A stretch of 64,000 nucleotides of DNA from Rhizobium acidisoli (GTDB taxonomy: Bacteria > Pseudomonadota > Alphaproteobacteria > Rhizobiales > Rhizobiaceae), in assembly GCF_002531755.2 (NCBI RefSeq), contig NZ_CP034998.1, positions 1,798,001 through 1,862,000 on the forward strand, in the 5' to 3' direction. The position numbers and the translations under genes are program-made. The notes below the pieces were generated by a model. That model saw only the letters and a list, made by a program, of their open reading frames with translations. It did not search any database and was not told the DNA's origin. Of this stretch, positions 1-8,593 are shown piece after piece; positions within the stretch are counted from its first letter, which is position 1, and every line of letters starts with the position of its first letter.

Positions 1-165
1 GCGGCAGAAGGGGCAATGCAGTCCGCGAAACAGCCCGACAAGCACCGGTTTCTGGCCGCGAAAATCATCGATGGCGATCTTGCCCTGGCGGGTAATCGCA
101 TCCAGCACCACGTTCGGCGCGCGATCTCCAGGCTGTAATGGTCTTTCCGAGTGGTTCTCCTGCAT
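1..165 (-). CDS. Redoxin (AhpC/TSA-like), N-terminal part only
   Basis: This is the first 55 codons of a minus-strand gene that runs off the window. The ATG at 165 has a strong Shine-Dalgarno site (AGGGAGGAAT, 171-180). The translation has the usual opening of a peroxiredoxin/redoxin: a PGDRAPN stretch, then VLVGLFRG leading into LHCPFCR. CPFC is a CxxC motif at the position of the thioredoxin-fold active site. Such proteins reduce peroxides or disulfides in the cytoplasm. The rest of the fold cannot be seen, so the exact subfamily is open. Confidence 0.75.
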   Translation of the reverse strand, partial: MQENHSERPLQPGDRAPNVVLDAITRQGKIAIDDFRGQKPVLVGLFRGLHCPFCR

Positions 166-237
166 GATTAATTCCTCCCTTTATCTATTTGACTTGATTG
201 GACTAACCGCTCTCCAGAAATCACACCGGGAGGAAGG

Positions 238-3200
238 TCAGTCGAGAAACGGCAAAACGACGAGTGTGCCTGGATCGAGGTTGTGGCGGATGCACACATC
301 CTGCGCCAGCGTGAAATACCGTTCCGCCTCGTCCATATCGTCATGTTCGAGGCTCAGTGTCGCCAAGCCATCATAGCACGGAAAGAGCAGTTGCGGCTCG
401 TCAATTTCCTTTGCGACCTCAAGGGCTTCCTCGTAATACTTACGAGCTAGCTTCGGCTGCCCGTGGCATTGATGAATCTGCCCGAGGACGATCAGCGGCA
501 CGGAGAGGTGGTCGCGCTGATCGAGCGCCCGATCGATTTCGACGGCCTTCTCCGCCGCCGGAACACCCTCGGCCGCGCAGCGATCGGTAAAGGTGCAGCA
601 GGAAACCGCGAGATTGGCAAGAAGCCGCGCCTGGAAGCCGAGATCGCCGATACGGGTGGCGACCTCCAGTCCGCGCCGGCAGATCCTGATGGCGTTGGCC
701 GGATCGACGATGGTGTAGAGAACACCGAGATTGGAATAGGCGCGGCACGCCGCACTTTGCAGATCGGCCTTTTCAGCGACCGATAGGCTGCGCTCGACTT
801 CCTGCACCGCATCGCGGCGGCGCCCGAGCCGCGCCAGCGCCGCACCCTTGGTATTCAACGCTTCCGCCATCGCCCGCGCTGCCTCCCGTCCGGCCTCGGT
901 CGTTCCGTCGACCGGCAGCGTTTGCAGGCGTTGCAGCGCCTGCGTCGCCCATTCGGCGGCAGCGGCCTGATCGCCCATGCGGAAGGCCAGATGGCCGCGC
1001 TCCTGAAGCAGGTGCGCATGTTCGACCGGCGCATCGATCGTCGCGATCAACGCTTCGGCCGCAGCGCAATGGGTCTCCGCCTGGTCGCGGCGCCCAGCGT
1101 CGAGATGCAGACGGCCGGTCTTTCGCAGGATCCGTGCTGCGGCGATCCGATCGTCCTTGGTGCGGTGGATCGCAAGCGCCCGCTGATAATGGGTCAAGGC
1201 AGCATCGCGCCGGCCGGCGGGGCCGCAGAGATCGCCAAGACGCTCCATCAGCGCCAACTGCTCCGGCGACACCTCCGGCTCGTTGGCGAAGGCGGCAAGG
1301 GCCTGATGGTAGAGCCGCATGGCATCGTCATTGGCGTAGGTCTTGCGGGCCAGATCGCCCGCCGCCATCAGGTAGCCGGCGCCCTTGGCCTTCTCGGTGG
1401 TCAGGCTGAAGTGGTGGCCGAGCTGCGTCAGATGCTCGGCCCGGTCGGGCGCCTCGCCATATTGGCGCTCCAGAACCCGGCCGATCCTGCCATGCAGCTC
1501 CATGCGTCGCTGCAGCAGCAGATTATGGTAGATGACGTCATGCATCAGCGTCTGGCTGAAGCGATAGCCAGGTGACCCGGCGGCATCCGGGCCGCGCAAT
1601 TCCTCGATGATATTGGCATCGCAGAGAAAATCCAGCGCCGCGTCGACGCCGGCCGGGTCGGATGCGACGGTGCGGAGCAGGGCGGTATCGAACTTTGGGC
1701 CGACGACCGCCGCCTCCTGCGCCAAGCGTCTCATCTCTTGCGGCAGGCGATCGACGCGGGCAAGCAGCAGCGCCTGCAGATTGACCGGGATATCGACATC
1801 GGTGTCGTCGGCTGCGACATGCCAGCGATGACCGTCATGGTGCAGCGTGCCCATGTCGATCAATCCGCGCAGGATTTCTTCGATGAAAAGCGGATTGCCG
1901 CCGGCGCGATCCAGGATGCGCTTGCGCATGGCAACCGGCAGCTTGCTATGGCTCTCGCCAAAAAAGGCAGCAAGCAGCTTCTGCCCATCGGCTGCAAAGA
2001 GCGGGTCGAGACGTTGCACGGTGACATTGACGCGATCGGAGTTCAGTGGGTCTGTCTGCGATGTCGGCCGGTAGATCGCCAGCAGCATCAGCCGGCTGCG
2101 CTCCAGCCGATCCATCATGAAGCGGAGCACTTCCAGCGAGGCAACGTCCGCCCAGTGCAGATCCTCGATGACGAGCAGCAGAGGGCCTTGCGCCAGCCGC
2201 CGCTCGAAGACGGTACGCACGGCATAGAAGATTTGTCGCCGCAGCTGTTCCGGCTCGATGTGCCGCAATGCCCCGTCGGGATCGCCGAGGCCCAGGACAT
2301 GCAGAAAGAGCGGCAGAAGCCCCTCGACATCCTCTTGGGTGAGATCGAGAGCGCGGAATCCGGTTGTCAGCAGCTGCCGTGTTTTGGCGAGATCATCCCG
2401 CTCGCCGATGCCGTAAGCGCTGCGCACGACCGCGGCGAGCGTGCCATAGGATTGTTCGCCGAGGGGAGAGCAGGTGGCTTTGCGGATGGCAAGGCCAGGG
2501 AAACGGTCCGCATCGCCGGCGGTGCCGACGAATTCGTTGACCAGCCGGGATTTGCCGATACCGGCTTCGCCGATCAGGCGGACGAGTTGCGCCGCACCGC
2601 CGCAGGCGAGATCGAGGCAGGTCAGCAGCCGCGACAACTCGCCATCGCGTCCGATCATCGGCGCCTGAAGGCCGAAACTTTCGAGCCCGCGGGCCGTATG
2701 CGGCGCTTCCAGCAGCCCCGCCAACCGATGGACGAGGACATTTCCGCTTTTGCCGCGCAGCGTCTGCGCGCCGAGACTGTCGAAGGCAAAGGCATGGCGG
2801 GTGAGGCGATAGGTCAGCGGCCCGACGAGGATATCGTTTTCGCCGGCCATCGATTGCAGCCGCTGGGCGGTGTTCACCGTGTCGCCGGTCACCGAATAGG
2901 ATTTGGTGCTGACCGCGCCGAAGCCGCCGGTGACGACGGGTCCGCTATTGATGCCGATATGCAGACGCAGCGGTACGCCGGCGCGTGAGCGCCAGCGGTC
3001 GCCGACGTCAGTCGCCCGACGGATCATGTCGAGTGCGGCACCGAGCGCCCGGACCGGGTCGTCTTCATGGGCAACCGGCGCGCCGAACAGCGCCAGCAGC
3101 GCATCGCCGACGAACTTGTCGACGAAGCCGCCATAAGCCTCGACCGCCTGGGTCATCTCTTCGAACAATTCGTTCTGCAGCACCCGCATGACTTCAGGGT

Positions 3201-3561
3201 CGATCTGCTCGCTCAGCGTAGTGAAGCCGCAGAGATCGGCAAAGAGCACCGTGACCGGCCGCCGGTCGGCATCGCTGTCTGATTTATGCGGCACCACCTC
3301 GATGCTTGGCTTCGGCGCAGGCGGGACTTGGCCTGAGATCGCCGCGCCGCATCTCGGGCAGAAGGCAAAATCCGGCTGACAGGCGCAGCCGCAGGCGGCA
3401 CAAGAGAGGGGCTGCCTGGCGCCGCATCGCGGGCAGAAGGCAAAACCACTCTGAATATCGAAACCGCAGCCGGCGCACTCCATCGCACGCGTCCCACGAA
3501 AGGCCAGATATGCGACGGCTATCCCGGCCGCAACCGACGCCTCAAAACAGAAGACAAGCAT
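238..3561 (-). CDS. Zinc-ribbon / class III adenylate cyclase / AAA ATPase / TPR protein
   Basis: A protein of about 1107 residues. It opens with a hydrophobic stretch (about residues 2-20) and two zinc ribbons with paired CxxC motifs (about 30-75). A class III nucleotide cyclase domain follows (about 100-280): metal-binding Asp in VLFADLCGFT and FVGDALLALFG, the adenine-type Lys before FVGD, and the catalytic Asn/Arg in TGDTVNTAQR. Next is an AAA-type ATPase with Walker A GEAGIGKSR and a Walker B-like LLLVIEDLHWAD, then TPR-like helices to the end. The expected product is cAMP, but the ATPase/TPR part suggests a large signalling switch like related bacterial cyclase-ATPases. The ATG at 3561 has AGGAGG just upstream (short spacing). 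The ATG at 3483 (MECAGCGF) would omit the hydrophobic N-terminus and is a real alternative. The gene ends in TGA at 238. Confidence 0.85.
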   Translation of the reverse strand: MLVFCFEASVAAGIAVAYLAFRGTRAMECAGCGFDIQSGFAFCPRCGARQPLSCAACGCACQPDFAFCPRCGAAISGQVPPAPKPSIEVVPHKSDSDADRRPVTVLFADLCGFTTLSEQIDPEVMRVLQNELFEEMTQAVEAYGGFVDKFVGDALLALFGAPVAHEDDPVRALGAALDMIRRATDVGDRWRSRAGVPLRLHIGINSGPVVTGGFGAVSTKSYSVTGDTVNTAQRLQSMAGENDILVGPLTYRLTRHAFAFDSLGAQTLRGKSGNVLVHRLAGLLEAPHTARGLESFGLQAPMIGRDGELSRLLTCLDLACGGAAQLVRLIGEAGIGKSRLVNEFVGTAGDADRFPGLAIRKATCSPLGEQSYGTLAAVVRSAYGIGERDDLAKTRQLLTTGFRALDLTQEDVEGLLPLFLHVLGLGDPDGALRHIEPEQLRRQIFYAVRTVFERRLAQGPLLLVIEDLHWADVASLEVLRFMMDRLERSRLMLLAIYRPTSQTDPLNSDRVNVTVQRLDPLFAADGQKLLAAFFGESHSKLPVAMRKRILDRAGGNPLFIEEILRGLIDMGTLHHDGHRWHVAADDTDVDIPVNLQALLLARVDRLPQEMRRLAQEAAVVGPKFDTALLRTVASDPAGVDAALDFLCDANIIEELRGPDAAGSPGYRFSQTLMHDVIYHNLLLQRRMELHGRIGRVLERQYGEAPDRAEHLTQLGHHFSLTTEKAKGAGYLMAAGDLARKTYANDDAMRLYHQALAAFANEPEVSPEQLALMERLGDLCGPAGRRDAALTHYQRALAIHRTKDDRIAAARILRKTGRLHLDAGRRDQAETHCAAAEALIATIDAPVEHAHLLQERGHLAFRMGDQAAAAEWATQALQRLQTLPVDGTTEAGREAARAMAEALNTKGAALARLGRRRDAVQEVERSLSVAEKADLQSAACRAYSNLGVLYTIVDPANAIRICRRGLEVATRIGDLGFQARLLANLAVSCCTFTDRCAAEGVPAAEKAVEIDRALDQRDHLSVPLIVLGQIHQCHGQPKLARKYYEEALEVAKEIDEPQLLFPCYDGLATLSLEHDDMDEAERYFTLAQDVCIRHNLDPGTLVVLPFLD

Positions 3562-3593
3562 GAACCTCCTGCGTGAGGCCCGCAAGCAGGATT

Positions 3594-3818
3594 TCAGTTG
3601 GCGTGAAGGATCATCAGGCCGATGGCGCTCATAAACGCCAGCGCCAGCATCGACAGCAGCCCGGCCAGCAGCACGCGCCCGCCGGAGGCAAAGTCTGTCC
3701 GCATGTTCACCGACAGGCCAAGGGCAGCCATCGAGACGAGGGTGAGCACGGACGAGGATTCCCTCGCCACCGTTGCGGCTTGCGGCGGGATGAGATCGAA
3801 GCTTCGCAAGCCCATCAT
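3594..3818 (-). pseudogene. C-terminal remnant of a YeiH-type (UPF0324) membrane permease
   Basis: A 74-codon reading frame whose protein matches only the end of YeiH-family putative sulfate exporters as I know them: SSSVLTLVSMAALGLSVNMRT, then GGRVLLAGLLSMLAL and a final transmembrane helix. Full members have about 340 residues and ten or so helices; here only the last two remain. The reading frame stops against the GGDEF-EAL gene, whose TGA lies 5 bases away, so the N-terminal three quarters are missing. It is most simply the stub left by a deletion. A small functional membrane protein cannot be excluded. Confidence 0.6.
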
Positions 3819-3822
3819 CGCA

Positions 3823-6081
3823 TCAGCCTGCCTGCGTCAGTCCTTTGTCCTTCGTGCGGCAAAATTCGATCAACTGCTCCGACGTCATTGGCCGCGCCAG
3901 AGCGTAGCCTTGCAGCAAATGGCAACCGAGATCTTTCAGGATCTTCGCGTGCTCCATTGTCTCCACGCCCTCGGCGACAATGTCGATATTCTGTGACCGG
4001 CCGATTTCGATAATCGAGGAAACCAGGCGGCGTTGTGATGGCGAGGCTATGATCGGCTTGATAATTTCGCGGTCGATCTTAAGTCGTCGCGGCTCAAATC
4101 GAAGCAGACTGATGATGCTGGCATGTTCCGTGCCGAAATCGTCGATCTCGATTTCAATGCCGAGCGCTTTGATTGCCGGAATGACCTCGTTGAGGGCAGG
4201 CTGAAGCTCGTCGAAGGAAATTGTCTCGAGCAGCTCGAAACAGAGGCGACCCCTCGCTGCGGGAAGCCCGGACAGTTCGGCGAGCAGATTTGCCTGCGCC
4301 AGTCGGCGCGCCGATATATTGACGGAGACACGCGGGATCTGCATTCCCAGGCTGTCCCATCTCGTCAGCTCGAACAGGGCCTTGTGCAGGATCAGCCTAT
4401 CCATGTCGCCGCTACGCCCCAGCCTTTCCGCTGCGTCGAGAAAATTGTTCGGGCCGAGCAGACCTTTTCGCGGGTGATCCCAGCGGGCGAGGGCCTCGAC
4501 GCCTGATATAGCCAACGTATCTGCATGGAATTGCGGCTGGAAGAATGCAACGAGCTCATCGCGGTCGAGCGCCTGGTTGAACTCATCTGCCAATTCTTTT
4601 GAATGGATTGCGGCGCTGCGAAGCTCTTCGGTGAAAATGGCCGCGCGGCCGCGGCCCGCCTTCTTCGCTTCGTATAGAGCCAAATCGGCATTGAGAAGCA
4701 ACTGACCGAGATCCCGCCCGGAGGCAGGTTCAGTCTCCCAGGCAACGCCGACGCTTGCTCCGACCACATACTCCGCCCCGTCGATAAGAATGGGTTGCTG
4801 GAGCGCGTCGACGATCTGTTTGGCCAATTCGGCTGCTTCAGGCTCGGGATTGGCGCTCCATCTGGCGAAGATGAACTCGTCCCCGCCGATCCGAGCCGCG
4901 ACGTCGGTTGGGCCGGTCAAATCGGCGAGGCGCGAAGAGGTTGTTTGCAGGACCATGTCACCGCCGGCATGCCCTTTGGTATCGTTGATCTCTTTAAATC
5001 GGTCGAGGTCGATATGAATGAGGATCAGACAGTCTTCGCCATCGGGTCTCCGTGGTTGCGAGATCATCTGGTCGACGAACCGTCGGTTCGCCAGCCCCGT
5101 CAGGGCGTCGTGCAACGACAGATATTCCAGCCGTTGCCGCGCTCGAACGAGCTTCTTCTTGTGAAGGCGAAGCTTCTCGATCGTTCTTTGGCGTGATTTG
5201 GTCAGGAAGCCGATCCAAATGATTGGCGCAACGACACAGAGGGCCAACAGGCTTGCATAAAACTCAAAAATGCCGATCCCGTTATTTTGGCCCCATCCGT
5301 TCTTGGGCACCGCACCGAAAGTCCATCGGCCATAAGCCATGTCAACCGATGTCACGACCGGCTGCTTCGAAAAAGTTTCCAGATTTCCGAGAAAAACCTG
5401 TTTCGGCGAATTTGGCTCCGGCACCGTGCTGATGGCAACCTCTAGTTCGGTCGATCCAAGGCCGCTATCGCCATAAAGCCTTGGAATGTCTACAATTCCG
5501 GAGAGCAGACCCCAAAAGATCTGGCTCTTTCCGTCATTCATATAAATCGGACACCTGACGACGAAAGCGGTTCCGCCTTGGACGAGTTCCACCGGCCCTG
5601 TCAGAACGATATTGTGGGTGTTGCGCGCCAGCATCGCCGCAGCCCGTTGCTTATCATTCTTTCGGTAGTCGAGCCCAATGGCCTTTTCGTTTCCTTTTTC
5701 CGGGTAAACCCACTGGACCACCATGTCGGGCGCCGCAGCGAAACTGCGCAATTGTGAATCAGGCTGCAGGATCTGCGCGGCAAGCTTGGAAAATCCGTCT
5801 TGGCCCATTGCCGGGTCGACTGCGATGCCAGCCGCCAGCCCTTGCAGCAGCTTCACATTGCTATTGAGGTTCGTCTGAAGCCGAGATGATATTGTGGCAA
5901 GCTCGCCCGCAACAATCGAACGTTCCTCGGCCAGCGATCGCTCCAGCCGCCAGTTCGTTGCGACCCAGACGACAATGACTGCAATAATTGCCGCAAATAG
6001 TGCCGGAGCAAATGCGGTTGCGTGGCTGGCTGCGGAGGCAGCGAGGCCACGTACTATCTTTGGATTTCTTCGAAACTTCAT
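3823..6081 (-). CDS. CHASE-GGDEF-EAL c-di-GMP cyclase/phosphodiesterase
   Basis: An inner-membrane protein of about 752 residues. A first membrane helix (about 25-50) is followed by a periplasmic CHASE-type sensor (GLDYRKN, GPVELVQGG) and a second helix (about 270-295). The GGDEF domain has an intact AARIGGDEF. The usual RxxD inhibitory site before it reads GPTD, so product inhibition is probably lost. The EAL domain keeps its metal and base residues: EAL, the Asn of VNIS, FELLET, IDDFGTE, LKID, AEGVET and LQGY. DDFGTE has Glu where most members have Gly. It probably makes and/or degrades c-di-GMP in response to an external ligand. The ATG at 6081 is chosen; a GTG at 6120 would add 13 residues. 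Confidence 0.88.
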   Translation of the reverse strand: MKFRRNPKIVRGLAASAASHATAFAPALFAAIIAVIVVWVATNWRLERSLAEERSIVAGELATISSRLQTNLNSNVKLLQGLAAGIAVDPAMGQDGFSKLAAQILQPDSQLRSFAAAPDMVVQWVYPEKGNEKAIGLDYRKNDKQRAAAMLARNTHNIVLTGPVELVQGGTAFVVRCPIYMNDGKSQIFWGLLSGIVDIPRLYGDSGLGSTELEVAISTVPEPNSPKQVFLGNLETFSKQPVVTSVDMAYGRWTFGAVPKNGWGQNNGIGIFEFYASLLALCVVAPIIWIGFLTKSRQRTIEKLRLHKKKLVRARQRLEYLSLHDALTGLANRRFVDQMISQPRRPDGEDCLILIHIDLDRFKEINDTKGHAGGDMVLQTTSSRLADLTGPTDVAARIGGDEFIFARWSANPEPEAAELAKQIVDALQQPILIDGAEYVVGASVGVAWETEPASGRDLGQLLLNADLALYEAKKAGRGRAAIFTEELRSAAIHSKELADEFNQALDRDELVAFFQPQFHADTLAISGVEALARWDHPRKGLLGPNNFLDAAERLGRSGDMDRLILHKALFELTRWDSLGMQIPRVSVNISARRLAQANLLAELSGLPAARGRLCFELLETISFDELQPALNEVIPAIKALGIEIEIDDFGTEHASIISLLRFEPRRLKIDREIIKPIIASPSQRRLVSSIIEIGRSQNIDIVAEGVETMEHAKILKDLGCHLLQGYALARPMTSEQLIEFCRTKDKGLTQAG

Positions 6082-6752
6082 CAGGTTGCCGGCGCGGATG
6101 GACACAGTGCATCCTTGCACAGTTTCTTTAAGGCAACGCTAAACCGGCCAGCCTGCGAGAAAAGCCGATCCTGTATCGCGTTAAGATATTTAGAAATCTC
6201 CAAGTCATTGTTTTGGTTGGGACATTGGTCTGCCACACTGCGCGATGACCTAGCACGATCTGACTGGCTGGTGCTGATTGCTTGGGCAGATCGGGGTGAG
6301 GGTGCCTCCGTCGGCTTCAGCTTCCGAAGTTTCTATTGTCATGATCCTGGTGGATGGTTATCCGCTTTATGCTCCAGCGTTTGAACGGGACCGCGCCGTG
6401 CTTCCAAAATCGAATTGCATGCCGACATTGCCGTCGCTGGTCGCTGAACGACCTAGTGAACGAGTGATACCCGGCGGAGCACGCAGAAATGACTGCGGAA
6501 CCTTGAATGATGCAGCGAGAGTTGCGCGAATTCGTCGTCCCGTGTGCTGACTCGGATCGCTGCGCGATCTGCGCGACGGGGCTAAACATTCTACAGGTCT
6601 GGCAGGCTTGCCTCCAGCTTTGTTCTCAGGGATTGCCAGCCAGCTGGCTTGTCATCTCATCTCCCACGTAATCGAAAACGCGGGGAGTGTGACATTCCAA
6701 CTTTGCAGAAACAGGACATTCTAACTTTGCGGCTACAACAAATGTCAAAGCT
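6082..6752. other. Gene-poor stretch holding a decayed insertion sequence
   Basis: There is no convincing coding region between the GGDEF-EAL gene and the intact insertion sequence. The stretch contains the upstream region of the c-di-GMP gene (about 6082-6190) and then sequence related to both ends of the neighbouring IS but without a transposase. The short open frames here have no recognisable protein features. Confidence 0.6.
6190..6730. mobile_element. Internally deleted relative of the adjacent IS1202-like element
   Basis: Two pieces of this stretch resemble the ends of the intact IS at 6753-8466. 6255-6335 aligns with the subterminal 6812-6893 of the intact copy (shared ACyGGCTGGT, GGTGAG, CGGCTT, AGCTT). 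6670-6730 aligns with its right end (TCGAAA followed by two GACATTC-type motifs at 6689-6706 and 6713-6730). The two motifs have the same 24-base period as in the intact element. About 350 bases remain between the pieces, with no transposase. The left terminal motif is badly decayed, so that boundary is approximate. The alignment was made by eye. Confidence 0.5.
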
Positions 6753-6795
6753 GATTAGAGGCGCGACGTCGTCAGCCAGTTAGAAACGCGACACT
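6753..6795 (+). repeat. Left terminal inverted repeat of the IS, two motif copies
   Basis: The outer copy is GATTAGAGGCGCGACGTC and the inner copy starts at 6777 with CAGTTAGAAACGCGACAC. They match the reverse complement of the right end at most positions. Two closely spaced sites per end suggest paired transposase binding. Confidence 0.7.
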
Positions 6796-6906
6796 GGCAC
6801 TGGCGATCAGCCCCCGACCGAACCGGCTGGTCCGGGTTGCAAGGGTAGGGAGGGGGCGGGTGAGAGGCACCCTTCGGCTTTAGCTTTGAGACTATGGCGA
6901 CACCAT

Positions 6907-8334
6907 TCATTCGGCAGCCTCCATCCGCGCCAGCGCCTTCTGCCGTTTGGCAATGACTTCCGGATCGTTCATGAAGTCCGTCCGCGGGCCGGGCTTGCGA
7001 CCACGCTTTTGATAACCGTTGCCCTGGCTACCATCCGGTATCCCAAACATATGATCCGTCTGACCGGTGCGGCGCGGGCCGCTCTTACTGCGCTGCAGTT
7101 CACGTCCAGCCTGCAGCTCAGCGACGATCGAAAGCATGTCGTCCAAACGCTTGTTGTCGACGACTTCGGGTCTATGTATCGATCGCAACTTATCGAAGGT
7201 TCTGTAGGGCAGGGCAAAACTCTCGTGCATGATCTCGAGGCGACCATCCGGATAGTCGCAGACGACGACCTTCTTACCCGCCAGCGCCTTGGCCTGTTCC
7301 GTCGGATCGAGGATGAACAGGACCTTGTCGTAGCGTAGCGTCAGGGACTGCGACAGCGTGCGGACCTCCTTCCGGCACATGGCGGCATCGAGGTTCTCAT
7401 GTGCGGCCAGCGGCCGATGCATGTCCTTCGGATTGCGCGGCGGCTTGCCGAAACGAGCATTGAAATCCGCAATGAACGCCGGTGCATAGAGGTTTGCAGC
7501 CTCGATCGTGTCGATGCCGCGCAGCCGCAGTTCCTTGACCAATCGATCCTGCAGCGTCTGATTGGCGCGTTCCACGCGACCTTTGGCCTGCGGGGTGTTG
7601 GCGCAGATGATATCGATGTTGAGCTCATAAAGGGCACGACCGAACTGCGTCAGGCCGCTCGTCCGGTCTTTCTCCGATGCATGGACCGGGCGGAAGACAC
7701 CGTGCTTGTCGCTATAGAATGCCAGAGGTTTGCCCCATTGCTGCAGATAGGCCTTCGTCGCATGCAGGTAGTCGAAGGTGTTCTCCGATCCGGCGAACCG
7801 CAGATGCAAGAGCTTGCCGGTAGCATCATCGATGTAGACGAGCAGGGCGCATTTGGGACCGCGGTTCTCAAACCACCAGTGATGCGAACCGTCGATCTGG
7901 ACGAGCTCGCCGAGACAATCCCGCCGGCCGCGCGGCTGAAAAATCCGCTTCTTGCGTTCGCGTCGCGAGATCCAGATGCCGGCCTCGGTCATCCATTGGC
8001 GTAACGTCTCCTTGGCGACCGAAATCTGATGCAGTTCGATCAGTTTCTCGCGTGCTAACGTCGGACCGAAATCCGGATAGCGTTCGCGGATCAGATCCAG
8101 CGCCGCATTGCGAAAATCCTCGCTGTGGCGCCGATTGCTCGGCCGTGATCGCTTCTTCGAAACAAGACCGGCTTCACCGGAACGATCATAAGCCTGCAGC
8201 AGCCTATGAACCTGACTTCGGCTGAGATCGAGCACCTCAGTCGCCTGGACGACGCTCAGGCGTCGATCACGGATCTTCTGAACAACTTCGAGGCGATGCA
8301 ATTCTTTCTGCGACATGGTGATCATAAAGGACAT
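6907..8334 (-). CDS. ISNCY/IS1202-like transposase
   Basis: A 475-residue transposase. The N-terminal helix-turn-helix region (about 1-60) contains the pattern LSRSQVHRLLQAYDRSG. A DDE integrase core follows: LVQIDGSHHWW for the first Asp, FYSDKHGVFRP for the second, and ANTPQAKGRVERAN for the Glu, with the spacing normal for rve-type cores. A basic, Pro/Gly-rich tail ends the protein. It catalyses cutting and joining of the IS ends. The frame is open throughout and the catalytic residues are present, so the element may still move. The ATG at 8334 is favoured because GGAG lies six bases upstream; in-frame ATGs at 8325 and 8316 are alternatives. Confidence 0.9.
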   Translation of the reverse strand: MSFMITMSQKELHRLEVVQKIRDRRLSVVQATEVLDLSRSQVHRLLQAYDRSGEAGLVSKKRSRPSNRRHSEDFRNAALDLIRERYPDFGPTLAREKLIELHQISVAKETLRQWMTEAGIWISRRERKKRIFQPRGRRDCLGELVQIDGSHHWWFENRGPKCALLVYIDDATGKLLHLRFAGSENTFDYLHATKAYLQQWGKPLAFYSDKHGVFRPVHASEKDRTSGLTQFGRALYELNIDIICANTPQAKGRVERANQTLQDRLVKELRLRGIDTIEAANLYAPAFIADFNARFGKPPRNPKDMHRPLAAHENLDAAMCRKEVRTLSQSLTLRYDKVLFILDPTEQAKALAGKKVVVCDYPDGRLEIMHESFALPYRTFDKLRSIHRPEVVDNKRLDDMLSIVAELQAGRELQRSKSGPRRTGQTDHMFGIPDGSQGNGYQKRGRKPGPRTDFMNDPEVIAKRQKALARMEAAE

Positions 8335-8424
8335 GACGACTCCGACCGCTCATGGTCTCGACCAGGCTGAAAGTCGTCATCCTTGCTCCCAACGTTGGCA
8401 TTGACCAGCACGTCGAAAGGCGAG

Positions 8425-8466
8425 ACTGTCGCATCTCTAACTGGCCCAACTGTCGCATTACTAAAT
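8425..8466 (-). repeat. Right terminal inverted repeat of the IS, two motif copies
   Basis: Two copies, at 8425-8443 (ACTGTCGCATCTCTAACTG) and 8449-8466 (ACTGTCGCATTACTAAAT), spaced 24 bases apart. They are inverted relative to the left end. Confidence 0.7.
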
Positions 8467-8593
8467 AGCTCCTACAACAAAAAATCGCATAAGACAGATT
8501 ATGGAACATAAGAATGCCATTTGATTACAATGGCATAGAGTGGTCGATCATTTGCCGGCCACTCTCACCGAGCTCGCGCCGTGCTCGAGGCAG

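Larger units (their letters stand above)
6753..8466 (-). mobile_element. IS1202-like (ISNCY group) insertion sequence, about 1.7 kb
   Basis: One intact transposase gene lies between inverted ends. Each end carries two copies of a motif of the form TTAGA-A-GCGACA, 24 bases apart: 6753-6770 and 6777-6795 on the left, 8425-8443 and 8449-8466 on the right in opposite orientation. The size and double terminal motif fit the IS1202-type elements filed under ISNCY. The 10-mer CTACAACAAA lies just outside both ends (6733-6742 and 8472-8481). It may be the core of a target duplication, but the surrounding bases differ. The exact ends are uncertain by a few bases. Confidence 0.75.

Noticed and set aside
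6689..8466. Short regularly spaced repeats as a CRISPR array
   Set aside because: Only two units per site, imperfect, and located exactly at IS ends; there are no spacers and no cas genes.
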